Source: Bradyrhizobium tropiciagri | GTDB taxonomy: Bacteria; Pseudomonadota; Alphaproteobacteria; Rhizobiales; Xanthobacteraceae | Length of the DNA stretch: 64,000 nucleotides | Reading direction: 5' to 3' | Assembly: GCF_001189845.1 (NCBI RefSeq) | Contig: NZ_LFLZ01000018.1 | Location: 62,001 to 126,000 of the forward strand | Part shown: piece by piece, positions 43,201-52,470 of the stretch | Layout: each line of letters begins with the position of its first letter | Position numbering within the stretch: position 1 is the first letter of the stretch | Notes under the pieces: model-generated | Seen by the model: the letters and a program-made list of their open reading frames with translations, nothing else | What the model was told of the DNA's origin: nothing | The model's database searches: none | Position numbers and translations under genes: made by a program

Positions 43201-44868
43201 CTACAATCCGGTGCCGGCACTCATGATCGACTTGCGGCGCACACGTTTCCGGTCGGCGCCCATCGTGGGCTCGGCGGGCTCCGGCTGCATCGGCGGCGAT
43301 TCTTCCGCCATCGGCGCCAGCGCGCTCATCACCCGCTCCGGCGGCAGGGTCACGATCACTTCGGTGCCGATGCGCAGCTTCGATTTCAGCGTGAAGGTGC
43401 CGCCATGCATGTCGATCAGGCTTTTTGCGATCGGCAGACCAAGGCCCGCACCCTGTTCCGCCGACTTGATCGAGTTGGAGCCCTGGCCGAACGAGGCGAG
43501 CACGACCGGGATCTCGTCCTCGGCGATGCCGCTTCCGGTGTCCTTGACGCTCAGATATTGCCCGCCCGACGCGGTCCAGCCGACCTTCAGCCAGATTTCG
43601 CCGCCCTGCGGCGTGAACTTGATCGAGTTGGAGAGCAGATTGAGCACGACCTGGCGGATGGCGCGCTCGTCGCCCCAGATCCTCGGCATGCCATGCTCGA
43701 ACACTTCGTGGATGGTGATGCCGCGGCTGGAGGCGCGCAGCTTCAGCAAATGGTGGCAGTCGGCGACGACATGCACCAGCGCCACGGCCTCTTCGTTCAG
43801 CTCGTAGCGGCCGGCCTCGATGCGCGACAGGTCCAAGATCTCGTTGATGAGATTGAGCAGGTGTACGCCGGAATTATGGATGTCGGCGGAATATTCCTTA
43901 TAGACCGGCACGGCGTGCGCGCCAAAGATCTCGCTCTTCATCACCTCGGAGAAGCCCAGGATGGCATTCAGCGGCGTGCGCAGCTCGTGGCTCATCTGGG
44001 CCAGGAAGCGTGACTTGGCGACGTTGGCGGACTCGGCACGGTGCCGCGCCTCGTCGGAGATCGCCTTGGCCTGCTCCAGTTCGCCGATCAGCGCGTCCTT
44101 TTCAGCGCGGGCTTCCAGCGTCGCCAGCGTGGTCGAATGCAGGCGGTGCGCCAGCAGCGCGAAATAGCCCTCGGCAGCAAGCGCAAGCAGCGCCAGCACG
44201 TAATTGTCGAATGCGCCGTTGAGCACGAGGTCGAGCGCGATCCCGACCGTCACCGGAACGGTCGCCGCGAGTGCTGCGATCGGCAGGCTCGCCGCCAGCA
44301 TGCTGGAGACCGCGATCACCAGCAGCATCAGGAACATCATCAGCGTGTTGGAAGCGAGATCGCGCCCGGCGGGGTGGATCAGGATCGCAGTCCAGCACAG
44401 GCCGTAGAGCAGGTCGAGCAGCACGAAGCGGGTCCGCCATTTGCGCGTCACCGCGACCGAGGTCGGCTCGGCGAGGAAGCGGGAGCAGCTGCGGATGATC
44501 AGGAGATGGACACAGAGGATGCCGACCGTCCAGGCGCCGGCCACGATTGGCTTCATCCAGAGGCCGAACAGCACGCCGGTCGCCACCACGAGCAGCATCA
44601 CGACGTAGGACGCCGAGATCCGGGTCTGGGCGTATTGGCGAAGCAGTTCGGCGTCGAACGCCGGGCGGGTTCCACTGGTTGACGTTAACCGATCCCGTGC
44701 CTCGCGCACCCGCTGCGCAGCGACACGCCGGCTGTTCACCGGCGCCGCTACCTGAGGTCCTGCCGGAAGCGCTACAACTTCAGGCTTTTCTGCGGGATTA
44801 CTCATAAACAACACAAATCCTGCCAGCGAACCGCGCGGGCCTTTTGCATTGTCTATCTGTGACGCCAA
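43201..44868 (-). CDS. Membrane sensor histidine kinase (PdhS/DivJ/PleC-like)
   Basis: 555 residues; the more likely start is the internal ATG at 44805 (MSNPAEKPEVVALPAG). Five to six transmembrane helices occupy about residues 85-235, then a short coiled coil (LEARAEKDALIGELEQAK). HisKA box FLAQMSHELRTPLNAILGFSEVM near 290-312; N box VVLNLLSNSIKFTP; G boxes VKDTGSGIAEDEIP and GAGLGLPIAKSL. The H-box type with GFSEVMKSEIFG is that of alphaproteobacterial cell-cycle kinases. No response regulator gene is adjacent, so it is an orphan kinase. Confidence 0.9.
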   Translation of the reverse strand: MASQIDNAKGPRGSLAGFVLFMSNPAEKPEVVALPAGPQVAAPVNSRRVAAQRVREARDRLTSTSGTRPAFDAELLRQYAQTRISASYVVMLLVVATGVLFGLWMKPIVAGAWTVGILCVHLLIIRSCSRFLAEPTSVAVTRKWRTRFVLLDLLYGLCWTAILIHPAGRDLASNTLMMFLMLLVIAVSSMLAASLPIAALAATVPVTVGIALDLVLNGAFDNYVLALLALAAEGYFALLAHRLHSTTLATLEARAEKDALIGELEQAKAISDEARHRAESANVAKSRFLAQMSHELRTPLNAILGFSEVMKSEIFGAHAVPVYKEYSADIHNSGVHLLNLINEILDLSRIEAGRYELNEEAVALVHVVADCHHLLKLRASSRGITIHEVFEHGMPRIWGDERAIRQVVLNLLSNSIKFTPQGGEIWLKVGWTASGGQYLSVKDTGSGIAEDEIPVVLASFGQGSNSIKSAEQGAGLGLPIAKSLIDMHGGTFTLKSKLRIGTEVIVTLPPERVMSALAPMAEESPPMQPEPAEPTMGADRKRVRRKSIMSAGTGL

Positions 44869-44987
44869 ATCATTAAGCGATGACTTAAGAAGCTAAAGAA
44901 ACTCGTTAACCGGGAGTTAAATTAACTTTTGGCGGGCGCGCCCGGCGAACCGCCGACGGCCTTGCGCAAGGGTGTTCGATCGCCTGC

Positions 44988-45013
44988 AAAAAGGGCGCGG
45001 CTGAGCCGCGCCC
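44988..45013 (-). terminator. Intrinsic terminator of the HIBADH-family gene
   Basis: A 10-bp perfect stem (gggcgcggct / agccgcgccc, loop of one to few bases) lies 25-50 bp after the stop at 45038 and is followed on the minus strand by five T residues. A textbook rho-independent terminator. Confidence 0.85.
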
Positions 45014-45037
45014 GTACTGTTCGCTCCGTGCCGGATC

Positions 45038-45910
45038 TCAGCGCTGCAAACGGGCCAGCAGGCTCGACGTATCCCAGCGCTTGCCGCCCATCTTCTCGAC
45101 CTCGGCATAGAACTGGTCGACCAGCGCGGTGGCGGGCAGGGTGGCGCCGTTGCGGCGGGCTTCCGCCAGCGCGATCGAGAGGTCCTTGCGCATCCATTCG
45201 ACGGCGAAGCCGAAATCGTACTTGCCTTCGTTCATGGTCTTGTAGCGGTTTTCCATCTGCCAGGACTGCGCTGCGCCCTTGGAGATGGTTTCGATCACGG
45301 CGGCGACGTCGAGGCCACTCTTCTTGGCGAAGTGGATACCCTCGGACAGGCCCTGAACCAGGCCTGCGATGCAGATCTGGTTGACCATCTTGGTGAGCTG
45401 GCCGGCGCCTGCCGGTCCGAGCAGCTTGCACATCCGCGCATAGGCGCCGGTGATGATCGGCTCCGCGCCCGCATAGGCGTCCTCAGTGCCGCCGCACATC
45501 ACGGTCAGCACGCCGTTCTCGGCGCCGGCCTGGCCGCCCGACACCGGCGCGTCGACGAACTTGAAGCCGGCCTTGGTGGCGGCGGCGTCGAGTTCGCGGG
45601 CGACCTCGGCGGAAGCGGTGGTGTGATCGACGAAGGTCGCGCCCTTCCTGATCCCGGCAAAAGCGCCGTCGGGGCCGATCGTGACCGAGCGCAGGTCGTT
45701 GTCGTTGCCGACGCAGCACATCACGAAGTCCTGACCTTCGGCGGCGGCCTTCGGGGTCGGCGCGGTCTTGCCGCCGAACTTGTCGGCCCATTCCTTCGCC
45801 TTCGCCGCGGTCCGGTTGTAAACGGTGACCTCATGGCCGCCCTTTTTCACGAGGTGTCCCGCCATCGGGAAGCCCATTACGCCGAGACCGAGGAAAGCGA
45901 CTTTAGCCAT
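45038..45910 (-). CDS. 3-hydroxyisobutyrate dehydrogenase-family NAD(P)-dependent reductase
   Basis: 290 residues from MAKVAFLGLGVMGFPMAGHL, which is the Rossmann start; a longer in-frame ATG is unsupported. Substrate motif DAPVSGGQAGAENGVLTVMCGG near residue 118 and catalytic Lys in LTKMVNQICIAG near 170 place it in the beta-hydroxyacid dehydrogenase family (3-hydroxyisobutyrate, tartronate semialdehyde or glyoxylate/succinic semialdehyde reductases). Exact substrate not determinable. Monocistronic with its own terminator. Confidence 0.9.
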   Translation of the reverse strand: MAKVAFLGLGVMGFPMAGHLVKKGGHEVTVYNRTAAKAKEWADKFGGKTAPTPKAAAEGQDFVMCCVGNDNDLRSVTIGPDGAFAGIRKGATFVDHTTASAEVARELDAAATKAGFKFVDAPVSGGQAGAENGVLTVMCGGTEDAYAGAEPIITGAYARMCKLLGPAGAGQLTKMVNQICIAGLVQGLSEGIHFAKKSGLDVAAVIETISKGAAQSWQMENRYKTMNEGKYDFGFAVEWMRKDLSIALAEARRNGATLPATALVDQFYAEVEKMGGKRWDTSSLLARLQR

Positions 45911-46112
45911 GTCTGATACCTTGTGATTTGCCGTGGTGATCGCCCCTTGGGACCGCCGGAAAACGTCGCGGCGGGCAGGGCATTCCGTCCATGGAAGGAG
46001 CCGCACCATACCCCCTGCGCAGCGGAGGGCAACGGCTTCGTTGGATGGCAGACCCCGGTTTTGTGCTAGGATCGGGCTACCTAAGAAGCTCACAAAAAAG
46101 GGAGTGTATCGC

Positions 46113-46550
46113 ATGGGCATGAGCGTCGGTGTGCTCGATCATTTCAATATCCGGACCCGGAATCTCTCCGCCACGGTGCGGTTCTACGAGGACATTCTGG
46201 GCCTGGAAAAGGGTGCGCGGCCGAACTTCGCGTTCCCCGGTGCGTGGATGTACAGCGAGGGCAAGGCGGTCGTGCATCTGGTCGATATTTCCGCGACCGA
46301 TGAGGCACAAAAGCCGGACTCGGGCGTCGTCCACCACGTCGCCTTTGCCAGCCAGGGCTTCGACGGGATGCGGCAGCGGCTTCGGTCCAAGGGCATGGAG
46401 TTCGACTCGCGCCAGGTTCCCGGCGGCGATCTCTGGCAGATCTTCGTGAACGATCCCAACGGGGTCATGATCGAGCTGAACTACGAGGCCGCCAAGGAAG
46501 GCGGTTCGGCAGCCCCGGCCGAGCGGCGGGACGACGTCGGAGCGCGGTAG
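46113..46550 (+). CDS. VOC-family protein (glyoxalase/dioxygenase fold)
   Basis: 145 residues from ATG 46113 (AAAGGGAG upstream). One vicinal-oxygen-chelate module: VLDHFNIRTRNLSATVRFYEDILG with the first metal His, VVHLVDI, VVHHVAFAS with another His, and IFVNDPNGVMIELNYE with the Glu ligand. Could be a glyoxalase-like enzyme, a fosfomycin-type thiol transferase or a lyase; not decided. Divergent from the HIBADH-family gene. Confidence 0.85.
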   Translation: MGMSVGVLDHFNIRTRNLSATVRFYEDILGLEKGARPNFAFPGAWMYSEGKAVVHLVDISATDEAQKPDSGVVHHVAFASQGFDGMRQRLRSKGMEFDSRQVPGGDLWQIFVNDPNGVMIELNYEAAKEGGSAAPAERRDDVGAR

Positions 46551-46676
46551 CCTTTTGCGCTGCAACGCTCTATGGGAGGTCTCCTGGGCGTGATCCGGGA
46601 ATGAGGTTTTCCGGCGCGACAAACGCGACGCGATTGCGCGGAGATCACGCCCCGCTAAAAAGCCAGGAGATGCGCG

Positions 46677-47810
46677 GTGAGCGTGACGCAGCAACAGGTT
46701 CTCGATTGCCTTGCCAAGGTGATGTCGCCGCGCGGCGTCCCCTTGATCAACGCCAATGTGCTGTCGGCGATCACGGTCACCGACGGCAAGGTGTTCTTCT
46801 CGATCAACGTCGATGCCGCGGAAGCCCGTGCGTGGGAGAGCGTGCGCGCGCAGGCCGAGAACGCCGTGCGCGCCATTCCCGGCGTCAGCGTCGCGATGAT
46901 CGCGCTGACCGCGGAGCGCAAGGCGGGCGGCGGCGCGGCGCCCGCGCCGCGGCCGGCCGGCGGGGTCCAGCCCGCGTCCGCGCACCGTCATCCGCATCCG
47001 CCCGGCGCGCAATCGCCAATGGCGCGCCAGGCCGAGATCCCCGGCATCGCCGCCGTCATCGCGGTGGCCTCCGGCAAGGGCGGGGTCGGCAAGTCGACCA
47101 CGGCGCTCAACCTTGCGCTCGGCCTGCGCGACCTTGGCCTGCGCGTCGGGCTGCTCGACGCCGACATCTACGGCCCGTCGGTGCCGCGGCTGACCGGCAT
47201 CCGCGAAAAGCCGCAGCTCAATGACGACAAGAAGATGGTCCCGCTGGTGCGCTTCGGCCTGTCAATCATGTCGATCGGCTTCCTGGTCGAGGAGGACACC
47301 GCGATGATCTGGCGCGGGCCGATGGTGATGTCCGCGATCACCCAGATGCTGCGCGACGTGGCCTGGGGCACGCTCGACGTGCTGGTCGTCGACATGCCGC
47401 CGGGCACCGGCGACGCGCAGCTCACGCTGGCGCAGAACGTTCCGCTCAAGGGCGCCGTCATCATCTCGACGCCGCAGGACCTTTCGCTGATCGACGCGCG
47501 GCGCGGGCTTGCAATGTTCAAGAAGGTCAATGTGCCGGTGCTCGGCATCGTCGAGAACATGAGCTATTTCCAGTGCCCGCATTGCGGCACGCGCTCGGAC
47601 ATCTTTGGCCATGGCGGCGCCCGCCACGAGGCCGAGAAGCTCGGGGTGCCGTTCCTCGGCGAGGTCCCCCTGCACATCGCGATCCGCACCGCCTCCGACT
47701 CCGGCAATCCGGTGGTCGAGAGCGAGCCGGACGGCCCGCACGCGGCGATCTACCGCGCAATCGGCAGCAAGGTCCGTGAGCAGCTGCAAGGCGTGATCGC
47801 CGCCGCCTGA
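46677..47810 (+). CDS. apbC: Iron-sulfur cluster carrier ATPase ApbC/Mrp
   Basis: 377 residues from GTG 46677. N-terminal MIP18-like domain (residues about 1-85), a Pro/His/Ala-rich linker near residues 85-120, then the P-loop domain with the deviant Walker A ASGKGGVGKST near residue 132 and the cluster-binding CxxC as YFQCPHCGTRSD near 297. It transfers 4Fe-4S clusters to apo-proteins. The last about 110 bp are duplicated imperfectly 547 bp downstream. Confidence 0.93.
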   Translation: MSVTQQQVLDCLAKVMSPRGVPLINANVLSAITVTDGKVFFSINVDAAEARAWESVRAQAENAVRAIPGVSVAMIALTAERKAGGGAAPAPRPAGGVQPASAHRHPHPPGAQSPMARQAEIPGIAAVIAVASGKGGVGKSTTALNLALGLRDLGLRVGLLDADIYGPSVPRLTGIREKPQLNDDKKMVPLVRFGLSIMSIGFLVEEDTAMIWRGPMVMSAITQMLRDVAWGTLDVLVVDMPPGTGDAQLTLAQNVPLKGAVIISTPQDLSLIDARRGLAMFKKVNVPVLGIVENMSYFQCPHCGTRSDIFGHGGARHEAEKLGVPFLGEVPLHIAIRTASDSGNPVVESEPDGPHAAIYRAIGSKVREQLQGVIAAA

Positions 47811-48008
47811 ACCCGTGTAGTTGTCTCTGCGAGCCGAGGCGCTCCGGCGGGCTTTCTTCACAGGCCGGTCGCTCGCGGGCGATTGCTGAATCGGTTCCGC
47901 CCTGTATGTTTGTGCGGGACTGGCCGAATCATACCACCCTTCGATCAATTGAAGGCGGCCAAGGGAAGAAGCCGAAACCGCGGGAACGGTCGTGGGGCGA
48001 CCATCGAC

Positions 48009-48242
48009 ATGGCAGCATCACGCGAGGCAGACAAAGAACGCAAACATCTGACGCGGGAGAAGCGCGAAGAGGCCTCCCGGGTGGCGTTCAACGTTGCGAA
48101 GAAGTCGGAGTCCATCGGCGAAGCTGCGGCGACGATCTCGAAGATGTATGGCGTCAGCAAAACAACCGCGCAAAGCTGGATCCGGCGCGGGAAGCATTTG
48201 GCCGATAAAGCCAAGAAATCGCGGGAGGCGACGCGGCGCTGA
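48009..48242 (+). CDS. Small basic HTH-like protein, unknown
   Basis: 77 codons (MAASREADKERKHLTREKRE...). The middle reads IGEAAATISKMYGVSKTTAQSWIRRGK, a plausible helix-turn-helix of Hin/homeodomain-like spacing; the ends are Lys/Arg-rich. An ATG 126 bp earlier in frame adds an unrelated N-terminus and is less likely. It lies in a segment framed by two copies of the apbC 3' end, so it may have arrived with the duplication. Real translation is uncertain. Confidence 0.45.
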   Translation: MAASREADKERKHLTREKREEASRVAFNVAKKSESIGEAAATISKMYGVSKTTAQSWIRRGKHLADKAKKSREATRR

Positions 48243-48247
48243 TTGCC

Positions 48248-48365
48248 CCGGTAACCCGGTGGTTGAAAAGCAGCCGAGCGGCCCGTACGCGGCGATTTAC
48301 CGCGCGATCGGCGGCAAGGTCCGCGAGCCGCGGCAAGGTGTCGGCGCCGCCGCTTGGGCCCGTAT
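48248..48365 (+). repeat. Degenerate duplicate of the apbC 3' end
   Basis: 48248-48365 aligns without gaps to 47701-47818 (constant offset 547), roughly 80 per cent identical, for example gcggcgatttaccgcgcg against gcggcgatctaccgcgca. In the copy the stop TGA has become TGG. Direct repeats thus flank a 430-bp segment with the small HTH ORF. No promoter or coding role is evident for the copy. Confidence 0.8.
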
Positions 48366-48553
48366 TTTTCGGCAGATTTTCCGCATCATCAGACTTTCGT
48401 TTAATTGGTGCGGTCATGCCATTGTCGCGTTTCCGTGGGGCCGCCTTCCGTGTTAAAGGGCCGACCCAGAGCGCCTCGGCGGGCCTTTGCAACCGTCCTG
48501 CCGGAGAATTGCTTGCGGTCACTGGGAAACGCCCCTCAAGGAGAAGCCTTACG

Positions 48554-49642
48554 ATGAAGCGTCGTGATTTTTTGAAAGTTTCTGCGGCCGGCGCAGCCGC
48601 GACGGCGGTTGCCGCGCCGGCGATCGCGCAGTCCTCGCCTGAAATCAAGTGGCGCCTGACCTCGAGCTTCCCGAAGTCGCTGGACACCATCTATGGCGGC
48701 GCCGACCAGGTGGCGAAGTACGTCGCCGAAATGACCGACAACAAGTTCCAGATCCAGGTGTTCGCGGCGGGTGAAATCGTCCCCGGCCTGCAGGCGCTGG
48801 ACGCGACGTCGAACGGCACGGTCGAGATGTGCCACACCGTGTCTTACTACTATGTCGGCAAGGACCCGACCTTTGCGATCTACGCGTCGGTGCCGTTCGG
48901 CCTCAACGCCCGCATGCAGAACTCCTGGTGGTACCAGGGCGGAGGTGAGGCGCTCGGCAACGAGTTCTTCAAGAAGTTCGGCGTGATCGGCTTCCCCTGC
49001 GGCAACACCGGCACCCAGATGGGCGGCTGGTTCCGCAAGGAGATCAAGACGGTCGCCGATCTCTCCGGCCTCAAATTCCGCATCGGCGGCATTGCCGGCC
49101 AGGTGCTGCAGAAGGTCGGCGTGGTGCCGCAGCAACTTGCCGGCGGCGACATCTATCCGGCGCTGGAAAAGGGCACCATCGACGCCGCCGAGTGGGTCGG
49201 TCCCTATGACGACGAGAAGCTCGGCTTCCAGAAGGTCGCCAAGTACTACTACTACCCGGGCTTCTGGGAAGGCGGCCCGACCGTGCACGCCTATTGCAAC
49301 CTCGAGAAGTGGAACGCGCTGCCCAAGAACTACCAGGCGATCCTGACCAACGCGACCGCCAACGCCAACACCTGGATGGCTGCGCGCTACGACATGCAGA
49401 ACCCCTCGGCGCTGAAGCGGCTGGTTGCCAGCGGCACGCAGCTGCGTCCGTTCACCAACGAGGTGCTCGAGGCCTGCCTCAAGGCGACCAACGAGCTGTG
49501 GGGTGAGATCTCGGCCAAGAACGCCGACTTCAAGAAGTCGATCGATGCCATGCAGGCGTACCGCTCCGACCAGTATCTGTGGTGGCAGGTCGCCGAGTAC
49601 ACCTTCGACAGCTTCATGATCCGCTCGCGCACCCGCGGCTAA
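48554..49642 (+). CDS. TRAP transporter substrate-binding protein (DctP family), copy 1
   Basis: 362 residues from ATG 48554 (AAGGAGAAG upstream). Twin-arginine signal MKRRDFLKVSAAGAAATAVA ending at AIAQ. Mature protein has VFAAGEIVPGLQALDA, GNTGTQMGGWFRKE, LKFRIGGIAGQVLQKVG and QQLAGGDIYPALEKGTIDAA, the latter containing the family-conserved binding Arg in KFRIGG. This subgroup (monocarboxylate/2-oxoacid type, dimeric) is Tat-exported. Followed by its own terminator and a second copy. No DctQM genes adjacent. Confidence 0.92.
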   Translation: MKRRDFLKVSAAGAAATAVAAPAIAQSSPEIKWRLTSSFPKSLDTIYGGADQVAKYVAEMTDNKFQIQVFAAGEIVPGLQALDATSNGTVEMCHTVSYYYVGKDPTFAIYASVPFGLNARMQNSWWYQGGGEALGNEFFKKFGVIGFPCGNTGTQMGGWFRKEIKTVADLSGLKFRIGGIAGQVLQKVGVVPQQLAGGDIYPALEKGTIDAAEWVGPYDDEKLGFQKVAKYYYYPGFWEGGPTVHAYCNLEKWNALPKNYQAILTNATANANTWMAARYDMQNPSALKRLVASGTQLRPFTNEVLEACLKATNELWGEISAKNADFKKSIDAMQAYRSDQYLWWQVAEYTFDSFMIRSRTRG

Positions 49643-49697
49643 GAGCGCTTCGAGCGTTCGCGAGAAGAGAACGCGCCACAAGCTTCGACTTAAGTAG

Positions 49698-49727
49698 CCC
49701 GGCCCCCGCAAGGGGGCCGGGTTTTTT
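49698..49727 (+). terminator. Intrinsic terminator after TRAP binding protein 1
   Basis: cccggccccc / gggggccggg with loop gcaa (49698-49721) followed by TTTTTT. A strong rho-independent terminator 56 bp after the stop, separating the two tandem paralogues into independent transcripts. Confidence 0.95.
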
Positions 49728-49887
49728 GCGTCTGGCATTCGCCGGGGGGATGTTCCATGCTCGCCGCCGAAGCCTCGGCACGAAGGCGGCGCGTGATCGG
49801 TTACCGGTCATGACGGCAAAGAAAAGCGGCGCGACGATCGCAAGCAGTCGACGCTCGGACAACACAATCATACAGGGTGGAATTCAA

Positions 49888-50976
<1,089 letters not shown>

Positions 50977-51003
50977 CGCCGTGCACCTTCAACGCAGGCA
51001 GAA

Positions 51004-51030
51004 ATCCCGGGGCAGGGCTCCGGGATTTTT
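51004..51030 (+). terminator. Intrinsic terminator after TRAP binding protein 2
   Basis: atcccgg / ccgggat stem (51004-51010 and 51020-51026) followed by T residues to 51030, 28 bp after the stop codon. Confidence 0.85.
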
Positions 51031-51137
51031 GTTCGGAGCCGGCGAGCGCTGGGCGAATGGATGCCTTTTCGCCGGATGAATGCTTTTTGGCCCCGATTCG
51101 TGCTAGCGTTGCGGAGGAGCATGAATCAGGGCGCCAT

Positions 51138-51410
51138 ATGCGTTTCCTCGGTCTTTTCCTTCGGACGCTGTTTCTGATCGTCGTGGTGGTCATCACTGCA
51201 CGCGTCGCAAGCCCGCAAAACGAAACCATCTGGTCCGCCTACGAGACGCCGTCCGATTTCTTTCGCACCCTCCTGGGCGCCGCGGTCTGCCTGTTCATCG
51301 CCGCTCAGATATTCACGTATTCGAGAGATCCGGTTGAAATGCGCAGGTGGGTCGTCATCGGGGGGGCCGCGCTTCCGCTGGCGCTGCTTTGCGCGGCCGT
51401 CATCTGGTAG
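51138..51410 (+). CDS. Small two- to three-span membrane protein, unknown
   Basis: 90 residues from ATG 51138 (MRFLGLFLRTLFLIVVVVIT). Hydrophobic helices at about 3-21, 45-60 and 72-90 (VVIGGAALPLALLCAAVIW). An upstream in-frame ATG at 51057 would add 27 polar residues before the first helix and has no ribosome binding site. No family recognised. Confidence 0.55.
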   Translation: MRFLGLFLRTLFLIVVVVITARVASPQNETIWSAYETPSDFFRTLLGAAVCLFIAAQIFTYSRDPVEMRRWVVIGGAALPLALLCAAVIW

Positions 51411-51460
51411 GCGGCTTCGCGGGTCGCATCGGGCATTGTCGGCCGAAACCGGCGCGACGG

Positions 51461-51763
51461 TCAGTAACCGAGCCCGTCCACCGAGCTGCACCTCAGGCGG
51501 TAGGTGTCACCCCGTCTAGGGGACGATTTCCGCAACGGAATACTGTCCAGCCGCGTTCTTACAAATCGTGGACCGTTCGATGGGGTGACCTCGAGGGTCA
51601 CTTTCACAAGCCAGTATCCCATCGGCGCGTAGGGCAGCTCTTCAGCATGCAGAACCCTGGCCGTGCAGTCGTTCGGGTTGGCGGGAGAGGCCTCGGCGTT
51701 CGACAGGGCGCCCAGGCATAGCGCTGCTGTCAACGACACGATGCCCAAGGCAGCACGTTTCAT
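51461..51763 (-). CDS. Small secreted protein, unknown
   Basis: 100 residues with a clear signal peptide (MKRAALGIVSLTAALCLGAL to about residue 25). The mature part has two Cys (NDCTARVLH and YRLRCSSVD) that could pair, and a beta-rich look (GYWLVKVTLEVTPSNGPRF). Family not recognised. One of three small exported ORFs in tandem on the minus strand. Confidence 0.65.
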   Translation of the reverse strand: MKRAALGIVSLTAALCLGALSNAEASPANPNDCTARVLHAEELPYAPMGYWLVKVTLEVTPSNGPRFVRTRLDSIPLRKSSPRRGDTYRLRCSSVDGLGY

Positions 51764-51833
51764 GGCGTGTTTCCTTCACAAGGCGTTGGCCTGACACGGT
51801 GCCGGGCGGTTGCCATTGGCGCGATCCCGCCGA

Positions 51834-52166
51834 TCAAAACGGAAACGGGAACGCGCGCACCGGGACGCGGCTCTCGAAGCTCATTCCGGTGGCCGGTCCA
51901 GTGCGGTAATGGCCGTTATAATGCCCGCCGCCTGGGCAGTAGTTCGGGTCCTGGCGCGCCTGATCGTCGATCCTCCGGCGCGTGCTCCGCTGGTGATTGC
52001 GCGTCTGCCAGCAGCGACAGTCCTGGTCGCAGGCAAGCCGTACCCGGACGGCGCCTGCGGGGTGTTGCGACGACAGCCTCGTGACGTGCAGGGGCGCCGC
52101 GCTGGCGTCCAACGCCATCACGGCGATAGCCGCAGCGATGAGAAACAGCAGCGTAGCGTTTTTCAT
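51834..52166 (-). CDS. Small secreted Cys/Arg-rich protein, unknown
   Basis: 110 residues with signal peptide MKNATLLFLIAAAIAVMALDASA. The mature part has four Cys, including DQDCRCWQTRNHQRS, and a Gly/His-rich tail (NYCPGGGHYNGHYRTGP) seen in small rhizobial secreted proteins of unknown function. Not assigned. Confidence 0.6.
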   Translation of the reverse strand: MKNATLLFLIAAAIAVMALDASAAPLHVTRLSSQHPAGAVRVRLACDQDCRCWQTRNHQRSTRRRIDDQARQDPNYCPGGGHYNGHYRTGPATGMSFESRVPVRAFPFPF

Positions 52167-52229
52167 ATTTGTCCCATCGAACTGATCAGCGTGAATCCCG
52201 GGAGCCGATTCAATTGCCGGTGCGTGCCA

Positions 52230-52430
52230 CTACTTCTTCGGCAATGGCTTTGGCGGCGATGGTGGGGGCGTTGGCGCGCTCGCCTGCGGAGCCGGAACCA
52301 CCGGGTTCTTCTGGACGGTCGGCCCGCCGAGATTGCTCGGCTTTTTCGGGCCGCCGACCGCGCTCTGTGCGGCCGCCGATCCCGCCCAGATCGCGAGCAG
52401 GATTGCCGCCAAAGTCAGCATGTTTTTCAT
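52230..52430 (-). CDS. Small secreted proline-rich protein, unknown
   Basis: 66 residues from MKNMLTLAAILLAIWAGSAAAQ, a good signal peptide; the mature 44 residues are low-complexity Pro/Lys-rich (VVPAPQASAPTPPPSPPKP). Codon use agrees with a secreted small protein, but low complexity makes it less certain. A longer in-frame start at 52490 overlaps the end of the outer membrane factor gene. Confidence 0.5.
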   Translation of the reverse strand: MKNMLTLAAILLAIWAGSAAAQSAVGGPKKPSNLGGPTVQKNPVVPAPQASAPTPPPSPPKPLPKK

Positions 52431-52470
52431 TCGCCGGCTCCTCCAGTTCGTGTCTCGTGTGTCGCATTGG

